This document shows, piece by piece, positions 35,074-44,878 of a stretch of 64,000 nucleotides of DNA (the first letter of the stretch is position 1; each line of letters starts with the position of its first letter). The notes beneath the pieces are model-generated. The model saw only the letters and a list, made by a program, of their open reading frames with translations. It did no database searches and had not been told where the DNA came from. The stretch spans positions 62,001 to 126,000 of the forward strand of contig JAIELX010000025.1 of NCBI GenBank assembly GCA_019752635.1, in the 5' to 3' direction. A program made the position numbers and the translations under genes. The stretch comes from Candidatus Obscuribacterales bacterium (GTDB lineage Bacteria; Cyanobacteriota; Vampirovibrionia; Obscuribacterales; Obscuribacteraceae).

Positions 35074-35880
35074 ATGATTAGAAAGACTCTCTTTTCGACA
35101 CTGTGCGTGGCTCCATGCCTGTGCTCCGCGGCGCTTTCCTCTTCACTGCCGGAGCGGATCGGGGACAACACTTTGATCGCGGAAAAATCGGCGCAAGTTC
35201 GCGAAACTGACCGCAAAGCGGACAAGAGCGGCATCGAATCGACAAAGACCGGCGATAAGTCTAATGGGGTGAAAAGCGATCCGTCGAAAGCCGAGGGGGC
35301 CAAAAACGATGCGAAGAAATCCGAAGCCTCCACATCAGAATCTGCAAAAGGCGACGCGCTCAAAACGGAAACTACCCAAACCAGAGTTGCACGCCAGGCG
35401 ACTATAAGACAGATCATCGAAGTAACCAGGGCAAGAGAAATGCCCACCCGTATGCTGGACAGCTTGTTTGAACGGTTGATGGAAAAACAAGACGCGACCA
35501 CGGATGATGTTGCCGCTGCAATAGACGAGGCGCTCCTTCCGACGGACATGAGCGCTGAGGACCGGGCACGCTTGCAGAGTAGTCGAACTGGGAGAGACAA
35601 ACTGGAGATTACTAAAGGCTACCTCAATCAACTTGAAGTACCCCGATTTTTCGCGGTGGTGTTGCACCACCTCTTGGAGGAGCACTACACGGACGCTGAG
35701 TTGGAACAGCTGTTGGCGTTTTGGCAATCGCCGGTCGGACGGAAGACTATTGAACTAATGCCTTCCATGTCGCAGGATTTTGCAGAACTGGCTCACCAAT
35801 ATTTTCCGCCGAAACTCGAAGAGGTTCAGGAGCAAATGATAAAAGATGCCACCAGAAAAGGCCCGATACGGAGGCGCTAG
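35074..35880 (+). CDS. Exported DUF2059 domain protein
   Basis: 268 residues. Signal peptide about 1-24 (Cys-containing: CVAPCLCSAALS). A Lys/Ser/Thr/Glu low-complexity region (about 35-105) has irregular KS- and SKAEG-like repeats. The C-terminal ~150 residues end in a DUF2059 domain: HLLEEHYTDAELEQLLAFWQ then SPVGRKTIELMP. ATG 35074 is favoured over GTG 35065, which is too close to AAGGAAG. Probably a periplasmic protein. Last gene of the unit. Confidence 0.82.
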   Translation: MIRKTLFSTLCVAPCLCSAALSSSLPERIGDNTLIAEKSAQVRETDRKADKSGIESTKTGDKSNGVKSDPSKAEGAKNDAKKSEASTSESAKGDALKTETTQTRVARQATIRQIIEVTRAREMPTRMLDSLFERLMEKQDATTDDVAAAIDEALLPTDMSAEDRARLQSSRTGRDKLEITKGYLNQLEVPRFFAVVLHHLLEEHYTDAELEQLLAFWQSPVGRKTIELMPSMSQDFAELAHQYFPPKLEEVQEQMIKDATRKGPIRRR

Positions 35881-36047
35881 ATGCTGAAGTTTAGTCAGTG
35901 AGTGGAACGATGTCGCGCGGTGCGGGCTCGATGTGTTGCCAAAGGGAACCTGTCGGATGAATGCTGCGGAAGCCCCCGGGGAGCGCGGGCTACCAGTCCA
36001 CTGCGGACGTCACTCCCAAAGTTACCAAATCACGATCAGGACTGCGA

Positions 36048-38180
36048 ATGAAAATGGATCACATAGAAAAAATTTCGTCAGAGTTAAAGATTTCCGCCTC
36101 GAGCGTTAAGGCGACAATAGATTTGTTTTCTGACGGATGCACGATACCGTTTATTGCTCGCTACCGAAAAGAGTCGACTGGTACGCTTGATGAGGTTGCC
36201 ATCGGTGCAATTCGAGATCGCCTTGCGCAGTTGCAAGAATTGGATAAGCGGCGCGAAGCCATTTTGGAATCCCTTACCGAGCGAAACTTATTGACTGATG
36301 AGCTGTCTAAAAAAGTAACGCAAGCCGCCACGCTTACTGATCTGGAAGATGTTTATCTTCCCTATCGGCCGAAGCGCAAAACGCGCGCAAGTGCAGCCAG
36401 AGAGAAAGGCCTGGAGCCATTGGCCAGAAAGTTGTTTCACTACGAAAGCAAAGATCCTCATTCTGACGCTGCCGCTTTCATCAATGCGGAGAAAGGCGTT
36501 GAAAGTGCAGAAGATGCACTTTCCGGGGCGAGAGATATTGTTGCCGAATGGATCAGCGAAGATGAGACCTGCCGCAAAGAAATGCGCAAGCTGTGGGCGA
36601 AGCGCAGCACCATCTCCTCCCTCCTTGTGAAAGGAAAGGAAGAAGCCGGCGCTAAGTTCAAAGACTACTTCGATTGGTCTGAGTCTGCGGCGGCTGCCCC
36701 ATCGCATCGAATTCTAGCGATGCTGCGCGGAGAAACCGAAGGTTTCTTGCGTATCAAGATGGGACCACCGGAGGAAGAAGGCGTTCGCGAGTTGGAAAGC
36801 CGGTACGTTCGCGGTTCGTCTCCGGTGGCCAATCAGCTGAAGTTGGCGGTCGCCGATTGCTACAAACGCCTTTTAGGTTCGTCGATGGAGACTGAACTTC
36901 GTACAGACCTGAAACAGCGCGCGGATATAGAAGCGATCAAAGTATTCGTGAATAACCTGCGTGAGTTGCTCATGGCTCCGCCGCTTGGGCAGAAGGCTGT
37001 TTTGGCGGTTGATCCGGGGTTTAGAACCGGTTGCAAAGTCGTCTGCCTGGATCGCCAGGGAAAGCTGTTACAGTTTGACGTAATCTATCCCCACTCTGAT
37101 AAGGCCAAATCCGGCGAAAAGATCATCGCGCTGTGCAAAAAGTTTGAGGTTGAGGCAATTGCGTTGGGCAATGGTACCGCCAGTCGCGAGACTGATGAAT
37201 TTCTGCGGGGAATTGATTTCGCAAAAGCCGGTCTTTCTGCGATTCCTGTCGTTATGGTAAACGAAAGCGGCGCGTCAATCTATTCGGCATCGGAAGTTGC
37301 AAGAGAAGAGTTTCCCGATCAGGACCTCACCGTTCGTGGTGCCGTATCAATCGGCAGGAGATTGATGGATCCTCTGGCGGAATTGGTAAAAATCGACCCT
37401 AAGTCGATCGGGGTGGGGCAGTATCAACATGATGTCGATCAGAATCAGCTCCAGAAGAGCCTGGACGACAGTGTTATGAGCTGTGTTAACTCTGTTGGTG
37501 TCGAACTCAATACGGCCAGCAAGCAGCTGCTCAGTTATGTGTCCGGATTGAGCTCTACCTTGGCTAGCAACATAGTGAAATACCGAAACGAGAACGGTGC
37601 TTTCGCCTCGCGCGATCAATTGAAAAAAGTTCCGCGGTTAGGTCCGAAAGCCTTCGAGCAATGTGCGGGATTTCTCAGGATTCGAGATGCCGGTAACCCG
37701 CTGGACGCGAGCGCTGTGCATCCGGAGCGTTATGGACTGGTGCAGAAGATGGCGAAAGATTCCGGTGTAACAGTGGAGGACCTTATTCGCAACGAGAGTT
37801 TTCGAAAGCGAATTGACTTGAGAAAGTACACTGGCGATGGTGTCGGTCTTCCGACTCTAGAAGATATTCTGGCGGAGTTGGACAAGCCCGGTCGGGATCC
37901 ACGGGCAAAGCTAGAGCCGGTCAAATTCGCAGATGGGGTGCACACCATGGACGATCTGCATGAAGGGATGCGGTTGCCTGGCATCATTACGAATGTCACT
38001 GCATTTGGTGCATTCGTCGACATTGGCGTTCACCAGGACGGGCTGGTCCACAAAAGTGAAATGGCGAACCGTTTCGTCAGCGATCCCTCTGAAGTGGTGA
38101 AGGTGAATCAAAAGGTGGAAGTGCTTGTACTTGAAGTGGACAAGAGCCGCAAACGCATCTCCCTGAGCATGAAACGCTAA
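36048..38180 (+). CDS. tex: Tex-family RNA-binding transcription accessory protein
   Basis: 710 residues, full length for Tex. Ordered parts: N-terminal HTH region with IPFIARYRKESTGTLDE, YqgF/RNase H-like core (AVLAVDPGFRTGCKVVCLDR; EAIALGNGTASRETDEFL), helix-hairpin-helix domain (GLSSTLASNIVKYRNENGAF; VPRLGPKAFEQCAGFLRIRD) and the C-terminal S1 domain (GIITNVTAFGAFVDIGVHQD). It binds nucleic acids and affects transcription and elongation. ATG 36048 follows AGGA and matches the usual N-terminus; earlier in-frame starts add 29 unconserved residues. Confidence 0.95.
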   Translation: MKMDHIEKISSELKISASSVKATIDLFSDGCTIPFIARYRKESTGTLDEVAIGAIRDRLAQLQELDKRREAILESLTERNLLTDELSKKVTQAATLTDLEDVYLPYRPKRKTRASAAREKGLEPLARKLFHYESKDPHSDAAAFINAEKGVESAEDALSGARDIVAEWISEDETCRKEMRKLWAKRSTISSLLVKGKEEAGAKFKDYFDWSESAAAAPSHRILAMLRGETEGFLRIKMGPPEEEGVRELESRYVRGSSPVANQLKLAVADCYKRLLGSSMETELRTDLKQRADIEAIKVFVNNLRELLMAPPLGQKAVLAVDPGFRTGCKVVCLDRQGKLLQFDVIYPHSDKAKSGEKIIALCKKFEVEAIALGNGTASRETDEFLRGIDFAKAGLSAIPVVMVNESGASIYSASEVAREEFPDQDLTVRGAVSIGRRLMDPLAELVKIDPKSIGVGQYQHDVDQNQLQKSLDDSVMSCVNSVGVELNTASKQLLSYVSGLSSTLASNIVKYRNENGAFASRDQLKKVPRLGPKAFEQCAGFLRIRDAGNPLDASAVHPERYGLVQKMAKDSGVTVEDLIRNESFRKRIDLRKYTGDGVGLPTLEDILAELDKPGRDPRAKLEPVKFADGVHTMDDLHEGMRLPGIITNVTAFGAFVDIGVHQDGLVHKSEMANRFVSDPSEVVKVNQKVEVLVLEVDKSRKRISLSMKR

Positions 38181-38301
38181 GCCTCAGCGGCTCATTTGCC
38201 AAGAGGGCTCCACCCTCGGGATCTCGTTGCGATTTTATCGGCCTGCAGGCGCTGAGGCGAGTAGAATAGAAACTCATTTCGTACAAGCGGACGAGAAGCC
38301 A

Positions 38302-39138
38302 ATGAGCAAGAAAGATAAGAAAGACCCGGTCATGGTTGCGGACACTCCTCAAGACGGACGCGTTTTGAAGCGTAAAGAGTATGAGCACGAACTGAAACAG
38401 TTGCAAGTAGAGCTGTGTCATTTGCAAGCCTGGGTAAAAGAGACAGGCGCCCGAATTATAATTGTGTTTGAAGGTCGGGATGCCGCCGGCAAGGGCGGCA
38501 CCATTAAGGCTCTTACGGAACGAGTCAGTCCGCGGGTATTTAGAGTCGTTGCTTTGCCGGCGCCAACCGAGCGGGAGAAGTCGCAGCTATACGTGCAACG
38601 ATACATGGCTCATTTTCCTGCAGCCGGCGAAATCATAATTTTTGACCGAAGCTGGTACAACCGCGCTGGAGTAGAGCATGTGATGGGCTTCTGCCAGAAC
38701 GATCAGTACGAGAAATTTTTCGAACTTTGTCCACGTTTCGAAAAGACTCTCGTGGACAACGGCATCATGCTGTTCAAGTACTGGCTGGAAGTCAGCAACG
38801 AAGAGCAGAAGAAGCGATTCGAAGCGCGCATTGACGATCCACTCAGGCAGTGGAAGTTGAGCAACATGGATCTGCCGTCCCGAGAGAATTGGTACGAGTA
38901 CTCCAGAGCCCGAGACCGGATGCTGGAATGTACTGATACTGAGTTCTCGCCCTGGCATATCGTTGACTCCAACAACAAGCGTAGAGCCAGACTCAATATC
39001 ATCTCGCACCTGCTCAGCAGCATCCCGTACAAGAAGGTAAAGCACGAGAAGGTTTCCTTGCCGGACAGGAATACCAAGCATGAGTATGACGACATGGCAC
39101 CGCTCAAAGATCGCAAGTGGATTCCGGTAAAGTATTAA
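38302..39138 (+). CDS. ppk2: Polyphosphate kinase 2
   Basis: 278 residues of the PPK2 family, which transfers phosphate between polyphosphate and nucleotides. P-loop FEGRDAAGKGGTIKAL (about 52-67), the lid motif FDRSWYNRAGVEHVMGF and the ending WHIVDSNNKRRARLNIISHL are all present. It is a single-domain protein. ATG 38302 is preceded by GAGAAG; the extra in-frame 25 residues upstream look non-coding. With the PPi-signature phosphofructokinase it hints at polyphosphate-based energy storage. It begins 121 bp after tex. Confidence 0.95.
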   Translation: MSKKDKKDPVMVADTPQDGRVLKRKEYEHELKQLQVELCHLQAWVKETGARIIIVFEGRDAAGKGGTIKALTERVSPRVFRVVALPAPTEREKSQLYVQRYMAHFPAAGEIIIFDRSWYNRAGVEHVMGFCQNDQYEKFFELCPRFEKTLVDNGIMLFKYWLEVSNEEQKKRFEARIDDPLRQWKLSNMDLPSRENWYEYSRARDRMLECTDTEFSPWHIVDSNNKRRARLNIISHLLSSIPYKKVKHEKVSLPDRNTKHEYDDMAPLKDRKWIPVKY

Positions 39139-39214
39139 ATCCTGGTCGAGGCCAGAGCGTAACCGGAAATTTGCAGCTCCGGCCGGCACCGATTCGAATG
39201 AGCGCATCGAAGTC

Positions 39215-40915
39215 ATGAAAATGCCCGACCTGCTGAAACTGAGTCCATTGCTGAACGACCTCAGACGGTACAAAGCTGAATGGCTGCCGCCCGACCTCAT
39301 CGCTGGACTCTCGGTCGCGGCTGTGCAAGTTCCAACTGCGATGGCATATGCTACCCTTGCCGGTTTTTCGCCGGAAATCGGGCTTTACTCAAGCATCCTA
39401 CCCGTTATCGTTTATGCATTCTTTGGCACATCGAAGCAGCTTGTAGTCGGTCCCGATGCTGCAACTTCAGCCATGGTGGCCTCGCTTGTCGCGCCGCTTG
39501 CTGCGGGCGATCCGACAAAGTATGTTGCCTTTTCCGCAGCGCTGTCATCAGTAGCAGGTCTGCTGATGATTGCGGGTGGAGTGCTGCGCATGGGGTTCTT
39601 CGTGAACTTCTTTGCTCGCCCTATTCTCGTAGGTTTTTTGAACGGTATTGCTATCAGCATTATTGCCGGACAAATGGGCAAGTTCCTGGGAATCGCGATA
39701 CATAAACACGACTTCATTCCATCTATTTTGGAGTTGGTATCACGACTGCGTGAGACACACCTTCTCACCGTGACAATCGGTGTCTCAACGGTTCTGATGC
39801 TGGCGGCGTTGCGCCGACTTGCGCCTAAAGCGCCGGCCTCACTAATCGCCCTCCTTGTTGCTAGCATTGGGTTGTTTTATCTGGGGGGAGCTCATTCCGG
39901 CGTGACTTTGGTGGGAAGCATTCCTGCTGGCTTGCCCCATCTTGGTTTGCCTTTTATCGGGTATCACGCGGGACAGGGAATACTCGTAGGGGCATTGGGG
40001 CTTGTAATTGTCAGTTTCACCAGCGGAATGCTGACTGCGCGTAGCTTTGCCGCGCGCGCCGGGCAGACAATAGATCCGAATCACGAAATGTGGGCAATCG
40101 GTGCAGCGAATCTTGCCGCGGGTCTATCCGGTAGTTTTGCCGTTACTGGAGCCGATTCTCGTACGGCGGTTAATGCATCTAGCGGAAACAAAACTCAGCT
40201 TTCTTCCGTGTTTGCAGCTATTGCAACTGGAGCAGTCGCCGCTTGCCTCTCCGGTCCTCTTGGTTATCTGCCGGTCTCAGCACTATCGGCGGTGCTGATA
40301 TTTTCAGCGTGTCAGCTCGTCGATTTGGCATCGGGCAGAGAGCTGCACAGAATTGATCCATTTGAGTTCAAGCTCTCTGTTTTCACGACTGCAGCCGTCC
40401 TTTTAATGGGGGTACTCCCGGGCGTGGCGATTTCGATTCTGGTTGCTATTGTAATTTTGCTCAAGAGGATCTACCAACCACACGATACTGTGCTCGGATC
40501 TGTCCCCGGGCTCGAAGGGCACAACGATGTATCGCTCTCGGGGGAATCAACGACGGTGCCGGGCATCCTCGTTTGGCGTTTTGAAGGTCCGCTGGTTTTC
40601 TTTAATGCCGACTACTTCAAGACTCGGTTGCGTTATGTAGTTGATCAGGCAGCGGAAAAACCGCGCTGGCTAGTTTTAAGTTTAGAAGCTGTGTCACAGG
40701 TTGATGCGACTGGTATCAAGGCGTTTGAAGAAACAAACACGGAGATGCGAGCGCGAGGCATCGGTGTTCTTCTTGCTCGTCCGAAGAGTTACATGCGCAG
40801 GTTGCGAGAGTTTACCGGCATCGCGCAGGAAGACGTTTTTATGACGATACACTCTGCCCGGGAAGCAGCATTATTGCGCGATGCCGAGAAGTCCTCGCAA
40901 GAGCCACAGGCTTAG
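39215..40915 (+). CDS. SulP family anion permease with STAS domain
   Basis: 566 residues. An N-terminal SulP core of about 12-14 helices carries the family stretches PTAMAYATLAGFSPEIGLYS, VGPDAATSAMVASLVAP and GADSRTAVNASSGNKTQLSS. A cytoplasmic STAS domain (about 450-545) includes LVLSLEAVSQVDATGIKAFE. It imports sulfate or another anion. ATG 39215 has CGAAG upstream; the next ATG in MKMP is two codons on. It overlaps the convergent DUF4132 gene by 4 bp at the 3' ends. Confidence 0.93.
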   Translation: MKMPDLLKLSPLLNDLRRYKAEWLPPDLIAGLSVAAVQVPTAMAYATLAGFSPEIGLYSSILPVIVYAFFGTSKQLVVGPDAATSAMVASLVAPLAAGDPTKYVAFSAALSSVAGLLMIAGGVLRMGFFVNFFARPILVGFLNGIAISIIAGQMGKFLGIAIHKHDFIPSILELVSRLRETHLLTVTIGVSTVLMLAALRRLAPKAPASLIALLVASIGLFYLGGAHSGVTLVGSIPAGLPHLGLPFIGYHAGQGILVGALGLVIVSFTSGMLTARSFAARAGQTIDPNHEMWAIGAANLAAGLSGSFAVTGADSRTAVNASSGNKTQLSSVFAAIATGAVAACLSGPLGYLPVSALSAVLIFSACQLVDLASGRELHRIDPFEFKLSVFTTAAVLLMGVLPGVAISILVAIVILLKRIYQPHDTVLGSVPGLEGHNDVSLSGESTTVPGILVWRFEGPLVFFNADYFKTRLRYVVDQAAEKPRWLVLSLEAVSQVDATGIKAFEETNTEMRARGIGVLLARPKSYMRRLREFTGIAQEDVFMTIHSAREAALLRDAEKSSQEPQA

Positions 40916-43521
40916 CGCTGGTAACGAGTCGTTAGTGTGCGGAGGTCACATAGCACTTCGCTCAGGGCTATTGGATCAACTGTGCCTAGTACTACTGCCT
41001 GGCGTGAGCCGGGCGGATCCGAGTTGTTATGATTGCCTTTGACAAAGTAACAATGCTCAATTTTCTGGTCGTCGGACTCATGCGGTGCACCGGCGAAAAT
41101 TCCTGAGTATTCGATGATTGCGGTTACATCTGCTTCTGAGAAGAAACGCGTATGGTGAAAGAAATAGCCGCCGTCGATAGCGGGACCACGCAACCAGCCT
41201 TGCTTCTCCAGGAAGCTCGGTAGTGCCACTGCTTCAACTTTTCGACCAATAAACGTGGACAACTGCTGGCCTTTCGCTTCGTCTTCCGTCAGGCGGCTAG
41301 TCGGCCGACCTAGCTGAGCAAACGGCGGAATCAACTTGTAGTCGGAAAAAATTGCAGTCCACTGTGTAATGTCTTGCTCGTTCAACAGGCACGGATGCGC
41401 GATGCTGATCCTTGCAGTAGAGATTATCTGCAGATCTCTATCATTAGAATCTGCAAACCCCCCCTCTGCCGTCAATCTGAATGCCCGGGACTGTGCCCCG
41501 TCCGGTTCGCTTGCCTGCCAGAGTAGCTGTTGCGCAATCGAGACCAGTAGCGGATGACTGACAATAAATTGTTCGAACTCAGTTAGCGACCACGTACGTT
41601 GGTCAATCATCGCGCGTTCCAAGCGCGCCGGTTGCTGTTTGGCGAATGACTGCAGTTCTTTCTTTATTGTCTTCCATTCTGCCTTTGCCCTCGCCACCAT
41701 TTCCGGATCATCTTTCGAGTTCGAGTCCGGTAAGCCGGGCCGCGTTTTTCCGTCAGGGCAGAGAATCGATGGTTTCAGTTCTTTTGAAATGAGTATCTCG
41801 AAGTTTCTGTTTCCGTATTCCAAAATTCTTGATCGCCCGGACACAAAACCGCAGTGAGGGACTATGCGGTCCTCTAGCTCTCCGCGCGTGAGATTGCGAT
41901 CTGCTGCGATACGATCGATGTATTCCGATGCTTTGGTGCGAAGTGAACGCAGCTCATCGGAATGTGCAATCTCATTGATCTTCATCAGAGTTGCATCGCT
42001 TCCCCTGAGTCTCATCGCCTCCAGTCCGAGCATCGCCCGCTGTTGTAGTCCGATTTTGCGCCATTCGACCATTAGGGGGAAAAGGCTGGCTACAAGTTCA
42101 TCAGATCCGAGCAGACCAAAAGACAGCATCATCCACTTCTCTTTCGTATTAGCGCCGGCTTCCAGCCACTTCTCAAACAGGTCGCGCAGGAACCAGTCGA
42201 AAGTATTTTTCTCTGCTTTCTCCCGCAACGTTTGAATAAAGGGCGCGATCTCGCTTGTGGTACTGCTTCTCAGTGCTGACAACAACGTGTGCACTTGATC
42301 GTCATTGAGTTTGTAGCCGTCAATAATTAGAGGATACAGGCTGCTCAGATTTAGCCAGGTCGGTGGTCTTGAGCGTGTGCTCGGCCGAATCAACGCAAAC
42401 TGTTCTGCCAACCAAATCGGTGCTTCGCCTGCAGGAGCCGCGTGCTTGGCATTCTGCTCTCTCGAAAAGGAACTTGCCAGCAACATCGCCCTGTCTTTTA
42501 GGTCGGGGTGGGTGCGCGCTATTTCCTTTGCGGCTGCCAGCGTGTACTCGGGAAAGGTGTCCATCCATACGCGGGCGGCAGCGGGCGCTCTGGACGTGAA
42601 GAACAATTCCACTATATGCGGTGCCACTGCGGCTGTTTTGATGGAGACCAGCGCGGAGATCTTCTCTTCCGCCTCTGTCTTGCCTCTAGAGATCAAGACG
42701 CACTTCTTGAGCGGTGTTGGCGCCGAGTCCTCCGTGTGTGCTATCCAGGCGAGCATATCGTCGCGCGTGAGCAGCAAAAGTTTCAGGCGCTCAAAGTGCT
42801 CTCTAACATCATCGGCTCCAAGCCCCCAGAGCAGAGAAAGTGAACCTAATAGGAACGCGACATCCATGTTCGAGCTGAAGGCGCCATCGGTCCAGCTGCG
42901 TACTATCGGTGCTACAACCTCCTCCATGCCGAGAGCTGCGCACATGAATGTTAGTGCCGAGACGTCGAAAGAATTGCTGCGCCAATGATTCCGTCCCGGC
43001 AGGCGCGCTGTTAGTTCCGTGCGGAGAGCTTCTTTCTGGTTCTCTTCCAGATAGGGAAGCACGAATTTGCGGAAGGCAAGTACAAATGGTGGTGGTGTCA
43101 GATTCGGCATCTCGCACAATACAGTTAACGTTTGCCAGTCGTGCATCTTGATTAGTGGGATAACGGCGTAATCACCGAGATTGGCAATCGCGGACTTTGT
43201 TAGTTGAATCGTTGGGGGCGCTTCGCCGTGAAGCGTTTGCTCCGCGATCTTTCGCGCTTCCTTGTCGGTCGATGCTTCTCTTTGTGCCTCGAACATTGCT
43301 ATCATGGCGTGGAGCCAAAATTCGGTTTCTTCTGTTGTCCAAAAATCCGGCGCCCGATTGAAGCACCACTTGGAGTGCCACTGATCGATTCGATCCGGCA
43401 TGGACTTCAGGTCATTGAATGCCCTTTGCTTATCGAACACGCGGGGAGGTTCAGGTACCAGCGGGGGTAGACGGCGCCATGGCGCCAGAAACCAGTCTGC
43501 GGGATGAAGCTTGATATTCAT
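40912..43521 (-). CDS. DUF4132 domain protein
   Basis: 869 residues. The long N-terminal part is HEAT-like alpha-helical. The C-terminal ~300 residues fit DUF4132: RTWSLTEFEQFIVSHPLLVS followed by IAQQLLWQA, SIAHPCLLNEQDITQWTAIF, FAQLGRP and FFSEADVTAIIEYSGIF. DUF4132 proteins often carry a WGR domain; none is seen here. Biochemical role unknown. It starts with an ATGA overlap to the membrane protein upstream, implying translational coupling. Confidence 0.83.
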   Translation of the reverse strand: MNIKLHPADWFLAPWRRLPPLVPEPPRVFDKQRAFNDLKSMPDRIDQWHSKWCFNRAPDFWTTEETEFWLHAMIAMFEAQREASTDKEARKIAEQTLHGEAPPTIQLTKSAIANLGDYAVIPLIKMHDWQTLTVLCEMPNLTPPPFVLAFRKFVLPYLEENQKEALRTELTARLPGRNHWRSNSFDVSALTFMCAALGMEEVVAPIVRSWTDGAFSSNMDVAFLLGSLSLLWGLGADDVREHFERLKLLLLTRDDMLAWIAHTEDSAPTPLKKCVLISRGKTEAEEKISALVSIKTAAVAPHIVELFFTSRAPAAARVWMDTFPEYTLAAAKEIARTHPDLKDRAMLLASSFSREQNAKHAAPAGEAPIWLAEQFALIRPSTRSRPPTWLNLSSLYPLIIDGYKLNDDQVHTLLSALRSSTTSEIAPFIQTLREKAEKNTFDWFLRDLFEKWLEAGANTKEKWMMLSFGLLGSDELVASLFPLMVEWRKIGLQQRAMLGLEAMRLRGSDATLMKINEIAHSDELRSLRTKASEYIDRIAADRNLTRGELEDRIVPHCGFVSGRSRILEYGNRNFEILISKELKPSILCPDGKTRPGLPDSNSKDDPEMVARAKAEWKTIKKELQSFAKQQPARLERAMIDQRTWSLTEFEQFIVSHPLLVSIAQQLLWQASEPDGAQSRAFRLTAEGGFADSNDRDLQIISTARISIAHPCLLNEQDITQWTAIFSDYKLIPPFAQLGRPTSRLTEDEAKGQQLSTFIGRKVEAVALPSFLEKQGWLRGPAIDGGYFFHHTRFFSEADVTAIIEYSGIFAGAPHESDDQKIEHCYFVKGNHNNSDPPGSRQAVVLGTVDPIALSEVLCDLRTLTTRYQR

Positions 43522-44204
43522 GCGTCTGATGACAGGCTCGCGGCAAATCTGAAGAGAAAGTAGAACGCAATGCCTTGCAGAATATGGTAAGCCGAGTTGT
43601 GATTGAGAATATATGGTTCAACGTAGAACGCTTCTATTTGCTGAACAGCGGCTGCAATGTAGGTCAAAATCATGCCGACTATTCCAAACAAAGCCTCGTT
43701 AGTTTTCTTGCGGCGATAGCATTTAACAATGCCCACCAATAGAAGCATCGTGGACGGTAAGTAAAACAGAATTGCAGTAAGAAAATTTCTGTACCCTGTG
43801 AGCACGTAGGCGGCGTAGGCAACTGCAGTAATTATTGTGGCGAGGAAGAGTTTCTTGCGATTTTGCCGTGCAACGCTGAGCAGCTGCGCGGCGAGGTTGA
43901 AAATTGAGACGGACACAGCGCCGACCGCTAACAAAGTAATGTCCCAGAACAATAGATGCAGCGCCTTTGTTGGGGAATCGAAAAACCCGTGCAGAATTCC
44001 ACCCGTGAATGTTGCCAGTGACGTGAAGGCGAACATGGATATGAACCATGGTGTTGCTTTATGCGAAGACGCTGATAAGCTCCTTGCAAGAAGTATCGCA
44101 AGAATCGTGCACTCCACGGCGAGCATGAAGTCTGTTATAGCTATTCCGGGTTCGTCCAGCTTGGCGTCCTCCGCTGCAGGCATGATATTAGCTAAGATGC
44201 GCAA
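43518..44204 (-). CDS. DUF6962-like seven-helix membrane protein
   Basis: 228 residues with about seven helices: 22-42, 55-75, 83-108, 118-135, 140-158, 168-190, 205-223. Conserved-looking points are GILHGFF in helix 2 and NHSAYHILQGIAFYFLF in the last helix, a His-containing pattern reminiscent of DUF6962 proteins. A start at MPAAEDAK (44183) is also possible. First gene of a pair with DUF4132. Confidence 0.72.
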   Translation of the reverse strand: MRILANIMPAAEDAKLDEPGIAITDFMLAVECTILAILLARSLSASSHKATPWFISMFAFTSLATFTGGILHGFFDSPTKALHLLFWDITLLAVGAVSVSIFNLAAQLLSVARQNRKKLFLATIITAVAYAAYVLTGYRNFLTAILFYLPSTMLLLVGIVKCYRRKKTNEALFGIVGMILTYIAAAVQQIEAFYVEPYILNHNSAYHILQGIAFYFLFRFAASLSSDA

Positions 44205-44878
44205 TAGTTTCTTTAAGTCCCTACACTGGTTAACCCCGGGGATCTCTGATGGACTTCATGTTAGGCTTTGAAGAGATTTCGAGAATGTTTTTGAGTGATT
44301 CGCGTGGTTTAGGTACGGAAACGTTCAGAAAAATGAACCGGTGCAATCCGATTCGATGTTTCGCATCGCAAGCATTTCAACATCAATTACGGCCGTTGCG
44401 GCGCTGAAGTTTCGTCGAAACCGGAAAACTGAAGTTGACTGATCGTTCACTCCTATCCGACAGCGACAGATCTATTGTTAGCGGACAGAACTAATCCTCA
44501 AGGTCCTGCGGTGCCCCGGGTCTGCGGTGGCGATTTTATCGTGGCGTTGATCACCGCATCGGCCGAATAGAGTGCATTAGCACCGGATTTAGTGCGCCTT
44601 ACGAGTATTCTTGTCGGTCAATGCCAGCCGTCTATCTTCAACAAACCAACTGTTTTTCCGAACGCACTGATGAGCCGGACCAAGGACCTGATTTGCCAGT
44701 CAATCAAAGACCTCTGACCGTCGGTCTTTCTGATAACGCCGCCAAAGACTACCGTGAACGTCCGGTAAACTACTGTACGGCTGCGTTCCCGCTACAATTA
44801 ATGTAAATTCCCTTCTGCTCTTGCGCCGGTCAGTCCCCCTTGCGGGTAAGTGACGGGTGGATGCGTGTGAGAGACAGG
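44205..44878. other. 674-bp intergenic stretch without a supported gene
   Basis: Divergent upstream region. I see an imperfect hairpin (TGCGGTG 44523-44529 / CACCGCA 44552-44558), the palindrome CGATTTTATCG (44531-44541; also found at 38230-38240 before ppk2), and TACAAT at about 44791-44796 as a possible -10 for the long TPR gene. Small frames here lack ribosome sites or resemblance to known proteins. Confidence 0.5.
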
